Virus record (IMG/VR): IMGVR_UViG_3300036853_000321
Coordinates: 1-46,375 of that record
Reading direction: 5' to 3' (one strand)
Length of the DNA: 46,375 nucleotides
From: a virus
Part shown: one piece after another, positions 1 to 6,452 of the stretch
How positions within the stretch are numbered: position 1 is the stretch's first letter
How the letters are laid out: each line of letters opens with the position of its first letter
Notes under the pieces: model-generated
Seen by the model: only the letters and a program-made list of their open reading frames with translations
Database searches by the model: none
What the model was told of the DNA's origin: nothing
Position numbers and translations under genes: made by a program

Positions 1-31
1 CGGATCCGGATCCGGATCAGATCCGGATCTG
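1..31. repeat. Tandem CGGATC hexamers plus palindrome at left end
   Basis: Three perfect CGGATC units are followed by the palindrome CAGATCCGGATCTG. The same hexamer in another phase (TCCGGA x5) lies at the right end of the window, which suggests the contig begins and ends in related repeats. Confidence 0.8.
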
Positions 32-599
32 AGGAGCGCACCGGACGGCGCGTCAAGAAGACTGATACTGCGGTACGTGAGGACGTCCAGCTCCCGCCGG
101 ATCCGACTCGACCGCCCGGTCGCAACGCGACGGGCTAGGTCGGCCTTACGTGCGAGGTCGGTGTGGTGAAGGGCGTCATCGACGCCGACCCCCCACCCCC
201 CTTCAACCGGGGTACCCACCTCCGACCCCCCAGCCTCGGCCGCGCACCGCGCGGTCGGGCCCCGGTCCGGAGGGGTCCAGTCGCCGCGTTAGCGGCGCGT
301 CGACCCCTCAGATTCGGTGCCGATTGAGCTAAGACCGCGCACACACACAGCATCGTGAAGGCCGCAGAGCGCATGCGGGGCGCGCGCCGCGATGCTCTCG
401 CCGGGAGTCCTCCGGATCCGGATCCGGACGCGCGGAGCGGCAAGACGCGCGCGGACGCGGTGGACTGTCGATGCGGCGCAAATTGCGGGCGTTGACCCGG
501 ACCGGCCCCGGACAGGTAGGAACGGATCCCAGGCGCGGACAGGATACGGACGCCTCGCCGCGAGTCTCGGCTCTCCGCGACACGGCAGTTGCGCCAATC
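1..599. other. Gene-free left end with GGATCC-rich repeats
   Basis: I see no convincing gene here. The open frames on both strands look like by-products of high G+C: they lack ribosome binding sites and family-like motifs. The stretch holds three tandem CGGATC units at 1-18, a 14-base palindrome at 18-31, a second TCCGGA cluster at 411-428 and single GGATCC sites near 99 and 524. The same hexamer array ends the window on the right. It could be a packaging or end region, or simply unresolved repeat sequence. Confidence 0.5.
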
Positions 600-635
600 C
601 CACCTCCGGATCGCGCTAGTGCTCTCCGGAGGTGG
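600..635. terminator. Perfect 11-bp hairpin downstream of the left minus-strand operon
   Basis: CCACCTCCGGA (600-610) and TCCGGAGGTGG (625-635) are exact inverted repeats around a 14-base loop. The hairpin lies about 60 bases after the stop of the last gene of the 2257-to-694 operon. No U-tract follows on either strand, so it may be a weak terminator or an RNA-protecting hairpin rather than a classical intrinsic terminator. Confidence 0.4.
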
Positions 636-693
636 CGTTTCGACGCGCTGTAGCTCTCTCCCAGGCAAGCGTCCCCAGGGAGCGTTGGTCCGG

Positions 694-1005
694 CTACTCG
701 GCGGCGTCCGTGCGGCGGCGCCGGACGCGCTCTAGCGCGGCGGCGTACGCAGTCCGGCAGCAAGACAGCGCCATGGCCACGATCGCCTCTCTGGCTCGCT
801 CCCGGCGCGTCTCGGGAGCATCTGCGGCTAGCGTCTCAAGCGCGGCTTCGGTCTCTGCGTCCAAGCGCAGGGAAAACATTTCCCCCGTCGCGCCGTGTGG
901 GCGCCGAGGACGTCCCACCCGTGGGCCCGCACTGGCGTCTTGCCGCACCGTCTTCCGCAGCTCGCTTCGGCCGATTTTGACGCCCTTACCCTTCCTACTC
1001 GGCAT
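694..1005 (-). CDS. Small ribbon-helix-helix-like DNA-binding protein
   Basis: This is a 103-residue basic protein. After a Lys/Arg-rich N-terminus, the segment MFSLRLDAETEAALETLA, followed by a helix rich in Arg and Glu, resembles the strand-helix-helix of Arc/CopG-type regulators, so it may bind DNA. I chose the ATG at 1005 because AGGAG lies 10 bases upstream; an earlier ATG at 1035 lacks such a site. The start overlaps the stop of the preceding gene by 11 bases, so the two are probably translationally coupled. It is the last gene of a four-gene minus-strand operon. Regulator identity is inferred; the target is unknown. Confidence 0.55.
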   Translation of the reverse strand: MPSRKGKGVKIGRSELRKTVRQDASAGPRVGRPRRPHGATGEMFSLRLDAETEAALETLAADAPETRRERAREAIVAMALSCCRTAYAAALERVRRRRTDAAE

Positions 1006-1276
1006 TGTCGGAGTACTCCTTGTAACCCGATGCACAAAAGTCGTCCCACAGTCCCACTTTCACAAGTCCCTCGACTTCGTGTTCCATGTTCCCGAAAACG
1101 GTCCGCCCGTAGATGGACACCTTCGTCGACAGTCCGAACGAGACTTCGACCTTGAAGCCCGGATAGATGCTCTCAAGCTGTTCGACGAGATACTCCGGAT
1201 AGTGGGCAGCCTCAGGAAACTCGGCGTCGCCTTGATACTCAGTCGTCACGACGTTGATTCTCTTCTCAGTCTTCAT
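995..1276 (-). CDS. Hypothetical small acidic protein
   Basis: This 93-residue protein is not recognised. It has no Cys-pair motif and no membrane segment; the composition is acidic with aromatic residues, as in a small soluble protein. The start at 1276 is supported by a strong GGAGGAAAC ribosome binding site six or so bases upstream; the longer open frame to 1390 would run through a 12-bp hairpin and has no such site. It lies third in the left minus-strand operon, directly after that hairpin, and overlaps the ribbon-helix-helix-like gene by 11 bases. Coding status is fairly secure from the start signal; function is unknown. Confidence 0.65.
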   Translation of the reverse strand: MKTEKRINVVTTEYQGDAEFPEAAHYPEYLVEQLESIYPGFKVEVSFGLSTKVSIYGRTVFGNMEHEVEGLVKVGLWDDFCASGYKEYSDNAE

Positions 1277-1291
1277 GTTCGTTTCCTCCCT

Positions 1292-1320
1292 CGCGCCGCC
1301 GACGAGGTGTCGGCGGCGCG
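1292..1320 (-). promoter_or_regulatory. 12-bp perfect hairpin just before a ribosome binding site
   Basis: Arms 1292-1303 and 1309-1320 are exact 12-bp inverted repeats around a 5-base loop. On the minus strand the hairpin sits after the stop of the Cys-rich gene and ends one base before the GGGAGGAAAC of the next gene. It has no U-tract. It could attenuate the transcript, protect it from decay, or tune access to the start. Confidence 0.45.
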
Positions 1321-1334
1321 CAGTAGGTGGCGAA

Positions 1335-1904
1335 CTAAGCGCCGCGGCAAGCGCGGCACTCCCCGCACTCGCAAACAACTCTGTCGTCATAGCTTCTCAC
1401 CGCTTCCCATGCGCCTTGCAGCGAGTAGGGATCGAAGTCCTCGCCGAGTGCCGCTTCGTCCGTGTGGACGCCGTTGGGATCGTTCCATTGAAGCCAAGCG
1501 GCGACGTCCTCGCGTGCGCTGTCTGCGGTGAGAAGCGGCGGCAGTCCGTCGCGGTAGCGACACTTCTCTCGCCCCTCGTTCGCGCGGTCGGCAAGCTTCG
1601 CGCGCTCCGCCCGTGGCATGGTGAGAGGCGCAGCGGGAACCCACTTGAGTCCGCTCCGCGCATGCAGTGGACACTCATCATCCTCGCATCCGTACTCTTC
1701 AGTCCACCGTTTCTGCGGACACGTCGTGCCGCAGTCGCGACACACGTCGTGCCACACGCTCAAGTGCGGCGTGTGCTCGCACGCGACAGGTTCGAGCGCC
1801 GCGCGCGCCACGAACGCGCCACACGCGCAGTCCACCCGCGTGCATTCGCCGTCATCATTCGCGGCGTGCGCGCTATCCGGATGCCCACACCGACAGGGAT
1901 TCAC
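1335..1904 (-). CDS. Cys-rich, zinc-binding-type hypothetical protein
   Basis: This 189-residue protein has 17 or so cysteines. It opens with a CRCGHPDSAH motif followed by further C-x4-C and C-x-C pairs, then a second Cys/His group near the middle and a CECGECRAC tail, so at least two zinc sites are likely. Such N-terminal CxCGHxxxxH modules are common in phage and actinobacterial small proteins of unknown role. I chose the GTG at 1904 because it makes a GTGA overlap with the upstream stop and has AAGG seven bases before it; a GTG at 1910 is the alternative. No function is assigned. Confidence 0.65.
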   Translation of the reverse strand: MNPCRCGHPDSAHAANDDGECTRVDCACGAFVARAALEPVACEHTPHLSVWHDVCRDCGTTCPQKRWTEEYGCEDDECPLHARSGLKWVPAAPLTMPRAERAKLADRANEGREKCRYRDGLPPLLTADSAREDVAAWLQWNDPNGVHTDEAALGEDFDPYSLQGAWEAVRSYDDRVVCECGECRACRGA

Positions 1905-2257
1905 TCCCACACCTTGACGTCGTAGGCGTAGTCAAGATCGGCTTGGCTCATGTTCTTCTCCGGCCCCTGAACGGACGCCGTGGCCGCGTCCATCCCACCG
2001 ACACCGAAGGTATCGTTCAGCAGCCGCAGAACCCGCTGGCAGTCGTTAGCCGTCGCGAGGCGCGCGAGTTCGTCCGCGCCGATCTCCCGAACGAGTTCGT
2101 CGATAGCTTCGCCGCACCAACCCTCCGCGTCCGCGTCCGGCGCGACGTCCTCGTAACCATGGGCCGCGAGATAGGCGCGGACCATTGGCCAGTCCGTCTC
2201 ACGCGGGTTACCGAACAAGATGTTCTCCACACACTCCAGAACCGTATTTGTTTCCAT
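1901..2257 (-). CDS. Hypothetical acidic protein, first gene of left minus operon
   Basis: This 118-residue acidic protein (METNTVLECVENILFG N-terminus) is not recognised. It appears all-alpha, soluble and without paired cysteines. The ATG at 2257 follows an AAAGGGGG ribosome binding site; the longer frame to 2320 has none. It is the first gene of a leftward operon transcribed away from the membrane-protein cluster at 2471, with an intergenic control region between them. The stop overlaps the next gene through GTGA. The function is unknown. Confidence 0.65.
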   Translation of the reverse strand: METNTVLECVENILFGNPRETDWPMVRAYLAAHGYEDVAPDADAEGWCGEAIDELVREIGADELARLATANDCQRVLRLLNDTFGVGGMDAATASVQGPEKNMSQADLDYAYDVKVWE

Positions 2258-2344
2258 ACCCCCTTTGTACCGCGCTTTCCCCTCGTTTGGGAACTCCCGA
2301 AACGGACAATCGACCGACACGCCGCGCGCCGGGCGTCCTCGAGC

Positions 2345-2410
2345 GCCGTGACGTGCGATTTATCCCTAGCCTAATCACGGACTTCTCAAATAGATGATTT
2401 AAGAAGTCCG
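2345..2410. promoter_or_regulatory. Divergent control region with hairpin
   Basis: Between the divergent genes starting at 2257 and 2471 there is an interrupted dyad: CGGACTTCT (2378-2386) pairs with AGAAGTCCG (2402-2410), extended by AAAT/ATTT around a 5-base loop with one mismatch. The patch is clearly more AT-rich than its surroundings. A loose minus-strand promoter (TTGAGA, then GATAAA about 19 bases later) overlaps the dyad, so an operator is plausible. No other gene is visible in 2258-2470. Confidence 0.4.
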
Positions 2411-2435
2411 ACAATGCGGCGCCTTTCGCTACTGT
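2408..2435 (+). promoter_or_regulatory. Putative sigma70-type promoter for the membrane-protein cluster
   Basis: CCGACA at 2408-2413 and TACTGT at 2430-2435 are separated by 16 bases. The first hexamer overlaps the right arm of the hairpin, and the ATG of the first small gene lies about 35 bases downstream of the second. Matches to consensus are partial, so this is a candidate only. Confidence 0.35.
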
Positions 2436-2470
2436 GGGGACTCAGCAACTCACACGAAAGGTTCTCCCCC

Positions 2471-2563
2471 ATGCTCGATTACGCTCTTTTCGCTACTCTC
2501 GCTGTCTCGGCGGTAACGTTCCTCTACGGCGTCTGCGGCGCGCTTAGCGTGTGCCGCAAGTGA
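2471..2563 (+). CDS. Tiny single-span membrane protein (30 aa)
   Basis: The product is a 30-residue peptide beginning MLDYALFATLAVSAVTFLYG and ending VCRK. Residues 5-27 form one hydrophobic segment with small and aromatic residues, and the basic tail suggests the C-terminus stays in the cytoplasm. The ATG is preceded by AAAGG nine bases upstream. Its stop overlaps the GTG of a second tiny membrane gene by four bases, starting a chain of four coupled genes. I do not recognise it. Size and hydrophobicity would fit a membrane-active or anchor peptide, but no role can be assigned. Confidence 0.6.
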   Translation: MLDYALFATLAVSAVTFLYGVCGALSVCRK

Positions 2564-2652
2564 CTACCGTCCTCGGCTTTCTCGCCGGTTTCGGTCTCGG
2601 TAGCGTCGTCACGGCACTTGTGCTGGCCATCAACGCGTTGGTGAGCAAGTGA
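2560..2652 (+). CDS. Tiny single-span membrane protein (30 aa), second of chain
   Basis: This GTG-started gene encodes 30 residues (MTTVLGFLAGFGLGSVVTAL, then VLAINALVSK). The glycine- and alanine-rich hydrophobic stretch spans residues 4-27, with a single C-terminal lysine. GTGA overlaps join it to the genes on both sides, so translation probably depends on the upstream gene. The overall pattern (short Thr N-terminus, one span, Lys end) repeats that of its neighbours although the sequences differ. Coding is inferred from the unbroken overlap chain and the shared architecture; function is unknown. Confidence 0.6.
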   Translation: MTTVLGFLAGFGLGSVVTALVLAINALVSK

Positions 2653-2744
2653 CCCGTCTTGTCCTGTGTCTACTCGGTCTCTGCGCGACCATGGGCGCGA
2701 TTCAGGTTGGCGCGACGTTCGCCATCATGGCGGCGCTCAAGTGA
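2649..2744 (+). CDS. Tiny single-span membrane protein (31 aa), third of chain
   Basis: This GTG-started gene encodes 31 residues (MTRLVLCLLGLCATMGAIQV, then GATFAIMAALK). It is hydrophobic along nearly its whole length, with two cysteines near residues 7 and 12 and a terminal lysine. The stop overlaps the GTG of the larger Cys-rich gene by four bases. It is the third peptide in a row with the same size and topology. It might form oligomers or anchor the downstream product, but this is speculation; the sequence shows only the membrane-span architecture and the coupling. Confidence 0.6.
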   Translation: MTRLVLCLLGLCATMGAIQVGATFAIMAALK

Positions 2745-3601
2745 AAGGCCCCAACGGTTTCGTGGCCTATGAAGGCCCGTCGACACTCGACGGCGCGCCG
2801 ATCGTTGTGATTGTCACGGGCCTCAACCGTCCGTCGAAAAACGGGAAAACAGGCGCCATGCTCCAGTCTTACATCCTCCGTTCGGACGTCCATCCGTCGG
2901 AGGCACTCAAGTCCGGCGAGGACGTCTCAATCTGCGGCGGATGCACGATGCGGCCAACGCTCATGCCGGACTATCGCGCCGGAGCCAAGTCCGGTTACAC
3001 ACGCATCGTCCGTCGATGCTACGTCCGGATGGAGTCGGTCGGCTCCGTGTGGCGCTGCTACAAAGCGGGTAACTACCCGCGCCTCACGAACGGATCCTAC
3101 GCGTGGTTCAAAGGGAACGGATGGATCGGCACGCGGAACGTCGACTTGATGGAGGGGAAAATTTTGCGACTCGGCACGTACGGTGATCCTGCCGCCGCGC
3201 CTCTCGACGTGTGGGCGCCTCTCGTGGCCGCCGCCAAGTCGCACACGGGTTACACTCACCAATGGCGCCTGCCGCACGTCGCGCCTTACGCCTCCATTCT
3301 CATGGCCAGCGCGGACAGCGCCGCCGACCGTGCCGATGCGAACGCGGCAGGTTGGCGGACGTTCCGTGTGCTCACCGCGACGGACGCGGGCAATGAGGCG
3401 CTGGGCGCGCGTGAGATCAGTTGCCCGGCCTCCAAAGAAGCGGGCAAGGTCGCGACGTGCGAAACCTGCCGCCTGTGCGCGGGAACGTCGCGTCCGGCTA
3501 AGGACATCGCGATCATTGACCACTCGTCCTCCGCGCTGGGCGCGCGCCGCCGCAGCCTCAAGCTGCAAGTGATTCAGGCGGCCGCCGCCGCCGCGGCCTA
3601 A
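2741..3601 (+). CDS. Phage Cys-rich protein resembling the DUF7227 family
   Basis: This 286-residue protein has the features I recall for a widespread phage family of unknown function (DUF7227): an early nucleotide- or metal-site-like segment NRPSKNGKTGAMLQSYILR, a CGGC pair, CYVRM, VWRCYKAGNY, LRLGTYGDPAA, TGYTHQWR, GWRTFRV, and a C-terminal CPAS, then TCETCRLCAG. The repeated cysteines suggest metal or Fe-S binding. The true start is the GTG at 2741, which overlaps the third membrane peptide by GTGA; the open frame further upstream belongs to other genes. Lysine is coded by AAA about as often as AAG, unlike most of the phage. Family name is from memory; function is unknown. Confidence 0.7.
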   Translation: MKGPNGFVAYEGPSTLDGAPIVVIVTGLNRPSKNGKTGAMLQSYILRSDVHPSEALKSGEDVSICGGCTMRPTLMPDYRAGAKSGYTRIVRRCYVRMESVGSVWRCYKAGNYPRLTNGSYAWFKGNGWIGTRNVDLMEGKILRLGTYGDPAAAPLDVWAPLVAAAKSHTGYTHQWRLPHVAPYASILMASADSAADRADANAAGWRTFRVLTATDAGNEALGAREISCPASKEAGKVATCETCRLCAGTSRPAKDIAIIDHSSSALGARRRSLKLQVIQAAAAAAA

Positions 3602-3620
3602 CCCGCGCTCTGAAAAATTC

Positions 3621-3652
3621 GGCCGGCGAGCTGCGTGCGCAGCTGCGCGGCC
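3621..3652. promoter_or_regulatory. GC-rich hairpin after the Cys-rich gene
   Basis: AGCTGC and GCAGCT flank a GTGC loop, and the outer GGCC(G)GCG / GCGCGGCC bases extend the stem imperfectly. It lies 20 bases after the stop at 3601 and 48 bases before the next start. It has no U-tract. A weak terminator or transcript-end hairpin is possible. Confidence 0.35.
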
Positions 3653-3699
3653 GCACGCAACCTCGGGCGCCTCGCGTCCGATGAAAGGCAAAGGTCCGC

Positions 3700-3903
3700 A
3701 TGCTGGTATCCCTGTTGTATGAGGGGAAACGTGTGCTCACAGCACTCGCACGGTCGGCAATCGTCCGTGTGCCGTCGGCTGCGCACGCGTTCGTGGAACT
3801 ACGTGCGGCTGATGGCGCGATCGTCGCGGTCATACGACTGTCGCGCCGGGAGGCGCGCGCGCTGGCGGACGCGCTGGTCACGCAGCTCGGCCGGCGGGAA
3901 TAA
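3700..3903 (+). CDS. Hypothetical small protein
   Basis: This 67-residue protein (MLVSLLYEGKRVLTALARSA N-terminus) is not recognised. It appears to be a small alpha/beta protein: alternating hydrophobic strands in the first 45 residues, then an Arg/Ala-rich amphipathic helix (SRREARALADALVTQL). AAAGG and AAGG ribosome-binding-like sites lie 5-12 bases before the ATG. It sits alone between a hairpin and the promoter/operator at 3909, so it probably ends the transcript that starts near 2435. The function is unknown. Confidence 0.55.
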   Translation: MLVSLLYEGKRVLTALARSAIVRVPSAAHAFVELRAADGAIVAVIRLSRREARALADALVTQLGRRE

Positions 3904-3908
3904 GGGTC

Positions 3909-3943
3909 TTGCTGTCATTGATAGCAGGGGATACTATCCCTGC
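3909..3943 (+). promoter_or_regulatory. Promoter with operator-like dyad over the -10 box
   Basis: TTGCTG (3909-3914) and TACTAT (3932-3937) are exactly 17 bases apart. The -10 box lies inside a dyad, GCAGGGGATA-C-TATCCCTGC (3924-3943, one bulged G). The next genes encode a ribbon-helix-helix-like and a winged-helix-like protein, so autorepression by one of them is a natural reading. Confidence 0.55.
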
Positions 3944-4025
3944 GTTCAAAACCGGGGGGCCGGGAACCTGGGCGCCTGAAAAATTTGGGGAGCTGCGCCA
4001 CCTGGGCGGGCGGAAAGGGGGGAGC

Positions 4026-4277
4026 ATGCCGCACAACAATCAGTACAACACGCGACAGTCGCGGCTAGCCCGCCTGTCGGTGGTAGCCGTCACTTCCGAC
4101 GAGCGCCGCGTGGTGGATAAATTTTGCGCGCGGTACCGGCTGTCCATGGGCCAGGTGGTCCGAGCTGCGCTGGTCTGCGCCGGGGTGCTGGAGCTCGACA
4201 GTTTGCGGGGGGACATCCCCCCCGAGCTGGTTTCGAACATCGAAAAATTCGGACGACTCGCAACGGGGGAGGACTGA
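4026..4277 (+). CDS. Ribbon-helix-helix-like small regulator
   Basis: This is an 83-residue protein. The segment SRLARLSVVAVTSDERRVVD followed by KFCARYRLSMGQVVRAAL gives a beta-strand and two helices in the order seen in MetJ/Arc-type dimers. The ATG at 4026 has an AAAGGGGGGAG ribosome binding site; the frame upstream to 3909 crosses the promoter and is not used. The gene follows a promoter whose -10 box lies in a dyad, which fits a self-regulating DNA-binding protein. It is cotranscribed with the next gene, one base apart. Lys and Phe use AAA and TTT often, unlike the phage core. Confidence 0.6.
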   Translation: MPHNNQYNTRQSRLARLSVVAVTSDERRVVDKFCARYRLSMGQVVRAALVCAGVLELDSLRGDIPPELVSNIEKFGRLATGED

Positions 4278-4278
4278 C

Positions 4279-4647
4279 ATGGACGACCTGGCAACCCTCA
4301 TCGAGGAATACCGGCAGGCTGAAAAAATTTGCGCAGACCGGCGGGCGCAGCTGCTCCGCCTGCTCACGCCGGCCGGGCTTGACGCAGTCAAGGCGACGAA
4401 CGGCCCGGCTCGGGTGTGGGTGCGCACGCCGGGGCACCCGAACTCAGCCACCCACCGCGAGCTGGTGCTGGCGATGGACGGCCCCATCGATGCCAAGCGG
4501 GTGGCGACGGCGGCGGGGACAACCCCGGCCACGGCGAGGGCGGTGCTGCGGCGGTGCTGCGACGACGGCGACATCCGGCGCACCGGGCGCGGGCAGTACG
4601 AGGTGGTGAAAAAATCCCGCGCCGGTAAAAATTCCCGACGCGGGTAA
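4279..4647 (+). CDS. Winged-helix-like DNA-binding protein
   Basis: This 122-residue protein starts with a short coiled helix (DDLATLIEEYRQAEKICADR), followed by a segment with strands around WVRTPGHPN. From about residue 60 a helix-turn-helix is visible: IDAKRVATAAGTTPATARAV, then LRRCCDDGDIRRTGRGQYEV, the last part fitting a wing. The C-terminus is basic. A GGGGGAGGA site precedes the ATG. It is the second gene of the promoter/operator at 3909 and ends the rightward module, facing the lysis genes tail-to-tail. A regulator role is inferred from fold; the target is unknown. Confidence 0.6.
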   Translation: MDDLATLIEEYRQAEKICADRRAQLLRLLTPAGLDAVKATNGPARVWVRTPGHPNSATHRELVLAMDGPIDAKRVATAAGTTPATARAVLRRCCDDGDIRRTGRGQYEVVKKSRAGKNSRRG

Positions 4648-4754
4648 GTGGGCGGGTGCGACCGGACGGTTGGAGCGATGACCACACGGCACCGCGGGAG
4701 CCCACCCGGTCACTCGGTCCAGATGCCGCCCCACCTGGCAGTCCGCTCCCGTAG

Positions 4755-5222
4755 TCACGCGACCGGCGGGGCGTTACGTGCCCCCAGCCAGGTCAGCCAG
4801 TCCGCGGTGGCCATCGGCCCGTGCTCGAGGTGGGCCGGGCTGAAGGGCGGTAACTGCACATGTGGGCGCTCGAACGACAGCGTCTGTAGCCCCTCGGCGT
4901 TGGCCATCGCCGACATCCTCGCCCACATGCCGTGCTCCGGTTCGTCCCAGGTCCAGGCGTTACCGACCCGGAACACGAGGTCGACCGCCAGCCCGTACTG
5001 GTGAGCGGACTCGTACGCCCGCGCCCGGGTCACGGTCCTCCCGTAGTCGAGGCCGAGGGGGTCGCGGCCCCGCTCGTACAGGATGCTCTGGCGCATGGGG
5101 CTCCTCGCGGTCTCGAACACCGACAGCGGGATGCCCGCGGCGGCCAGCTGGGCCATGAGGGCGAGGAGCCGGGGGAGGAACCGGCGGTCGAGCCACTCCA
5201 GCCGCGTGATCCTGTCGCTCAC
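4755..5222 (-). CDS. Endolysin: M15-family (L-Ala-D-Glu type) peptidase
   Basis: This 155-residue enzyme has the M15C zinc peptidase signature: S72-x-H74-x2-G-x-A-x-D81 (SAHQYGLAVD) and a distal H121 in FERPHVQ, the three metal ligands of the VanY/T5-endolysin-like fold. An Arg-containing FETARSPMRQ segment precedes them, as in the family. It probably cleaves peptidoglycan stem peptides for host lysis. It lacks a signal peptide, so it needs a holin; the gene just upstream encodes a membrane protein that may be that holin. The GTG at 5222 overlaps the upstream stop by GTGA. It is the last gene of the 10464-to-4755 run. Confidence 0.85.
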   Translation of the reverse strand: MSDRITRLEWLDRRFLPRLLALMAQLAAAGIPLSVFETARSPMRQSILYERGRDPLGLDYGRTVTRARAYESAHQYGLAVDLVFRVGNAWTWDEPEHGMWARMSAMANAEGLQTLSFERPHVQLPPFSPAHLEHGPMATADWLTWLGARNAPPVA

Positions 5223-5509
5223 CCTCCGCCGCCCACCACCTGGACCGGCACCACCCGGGTGATGGTCGCCGTCGCCGCCTCGATCTGCGCGACCTTCACC
5301 TTCGACCGGGACATGGAGTACCCGATGCTGGCGCCGGCGGAGGCCACGGCCAGCGCCGCCTCCACCCAGGTGGGCGGGACGACCACGCCAAACACGCCCA
5401 GCACCATCACCGCGGGCGTGATGAGGTGGGCCCAGAACTCCGAGGTCCACCACCCCGGCCTCACCGGCACGGTCGAGGGGGGCGGGGGCATCATGGGGTC
5501 GGTGGACAT
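5219..5509 (-). CDS. Holin-like membrane protein
   Basis: This 96-residue protein has a proline-rich N-terminus (MSTDPMMPPPPSTVP), then two close hydrophobic segments: about residues 22-45 (FWAHLITPAVMVLGVFGVVV) and 48-65 (VEAALAVASAGASIGYS). A basic turn (MSRSKVK) and a variable tail follow. This layout, and its position immediately before the M15 endolysin with a GTGA overlap, fit a phage holin, which would form the membrane lesions that release the endolysin. The start at 5509 has an AAAGAGAG site upstream. Identity as holin is inferred from context and topology. Confidence 0.6.
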   Translation of the reverse strand: MSTDPMMPPPPSTVPVRPGWWTSEFWAHLITPAVMVLGVFGVVVPPTWVEAALAVASAGASIGYSMSRSKVKVAQIEAATATITRVVPVQVVGGGG

Positions 5510-5829
5510 GGCTCGGCTCTCTTTCTCGCGGCGGTTTGCTGCAGGTACTGCTGGTGGAGCTGGTCGTGGACGTGGCAGAGGTACTTCGACCGCGTGGGCC
5601 GCGGGCACTTGATGCAGAGCTCGGCCTTCGCCCGCTTACGCCGCCACTTCCTCGCGCTGGTGGCGGCGGCCTGCTTGCGCCACTTGCAGGTGCGGACCCG
5701 GCGGAGGTAGGCCACCCGCTCCCGGTGCTCCCGGCACCACGGCGTGTCCTCGTCGAGCGGGCGCACACACGCGGTGGAGTACACACACTGTCCCGCCAGC
5801 TTGCGGGCCAGGTACGTCGCGCGTGTCAC
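5491..5829 (-). CDS. Basic protein with two Cys/His zinc motifs
   Basis: This 112-residue, Arg/Lys-rich protein has two similar metal-site motifs: CVYSTACVRPLDEDTPWCREH (spaced C-x5-C-x10-C-x2-H) near residues 15-36, and CIKCPRPTRSKYLCHVH near 70-86. Between them is a strongly basic helix. The duplicated Cys-Cys-Cys-His arrangement resembles small zinc fingers in phage nucleic-acid-binding proteins, and a DNA- or RNA-binding role is plausible. The GTG at 5829 gives a GTGA overlap with the helicase-loader-like gene upstream; its 3' end overlaps the holin-like gene by 19 bases. I do not know a named family. Confidence 0.6.
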   Translation of the reverse strand: MTRATYLARKLAGQCVYSTACVRPLDEDTPWCREHRERVAYLRRVRTCKWRKQAAATSARKWRRKRAKAELCIKCPRPTRSKYLCHVHDQLHQQYLQQTAARKRAEPCPPTP

Positions 5830-6452
5830 CTGCGACTCCACGCAGGCGTGGGCCCAGGACGCTCTGGCTTGCGCTCTGTTGCGTTTTCCCTGCCGGCCCG
5901 GCCTCTCATGCCGGCCGGCAGCGGGACGAGCGTATCGGGGCCCTCCTGCTCTCCGCGGCGGCGGTAGTACTCCGCGTATTCCTGCCAGTGCGCCTGGTCC
6001 TGGTGGTGGCGGAGGATGTCGAGGCGGCAGTCTGTGATGCCGGCGGCACCCGGCTGCATCACCCGGTAGCGCGCGCGGGAGGCCGCCTCCTCGTCCGCTG
6101 CCTTCCGGGCGTTCCCCAGGCACACCTCGACCATCTCGGCGTTGCTGATGGGCGTGGGGTCGCCCCAGTACTTCGTCGTGCCGGGCTTCGGCGCCTCTTC
6201 GATCCTCGCGGGCTGGTGGTAGTGCAGCACCACCGGCTTGGCGAGCTCGCGCAGCTTCGCCACCGTCGGGAAGTACTTGCACACCTTCAGCGCCTCGCGC
6301 CCGCCGGCGGCGAGCTTCTCCCACGGGATGTCCTCGAGCCCCACGAGGTAGGCGTCGACCATCAGGTCCGTCACCTCGATGCGGAACGCCGACCCCAGCG
6401 TGAAGAGCATCCCCCCCAACTGGTCGCGGAGGTCACTTCGTGCTGAAAGCAT
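5826..6452 (-). CDS. Helicase-loader-like replication protein
   Basis: This is a 208-residue protein. Its N-terminal ~80 residues follow the pattern of the G39P/loader-and-inhibitor family: a long hydrophobic helix, VDAYLVGLEDIPWEKLA, AL-x-VCKYFPTVAKLRELA. These proteins deliver the host or phage replicative helicase to the initiator at the origin. The rest is charged and flexible. The ATG at 6452 follows GAGGAGGAC; the frame overlaps the initiator gene by 20 bases. Position directly after an initiator carrying origin-like iterons fits a role in replication. No helicase gene is visible, so the host helicase is probably used. Confidence 0.6.
   Translation of the reverse strand: MLSARSDLRDQLGGMLFTLGSAFRIEVTDLMVDAYLVGLEDIPWEKLAAGGREALKVCKYFPTVAKLRELAKPVVLHYHQPARIEEAPKPGTTKYWGDPTPISNAEMVEVCLGNARKAADEEAASRARYRVMQPGAAGITDCRLDILRHHQDQAHWQEYAEYYRRRGEQEGPDTLVPLPAGMRGRAGRENATERKPERPGPTPAWSRR

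Noticed and set aside
1-136. Continuation of the 46148 gene through position 1 in frame 1
   Set aside because: It would switch the hexamer reading from Pro-Asp to Arg-Ile, so the exact junction cannot be assumed.
135-668. 177-codon minus-strand frame at the left end
   Set aside because: Arg/Pro/Ser-rich product without motifs or ribosome binding site; it crosses the hairpin at 600-635 and the hexamer repeats.
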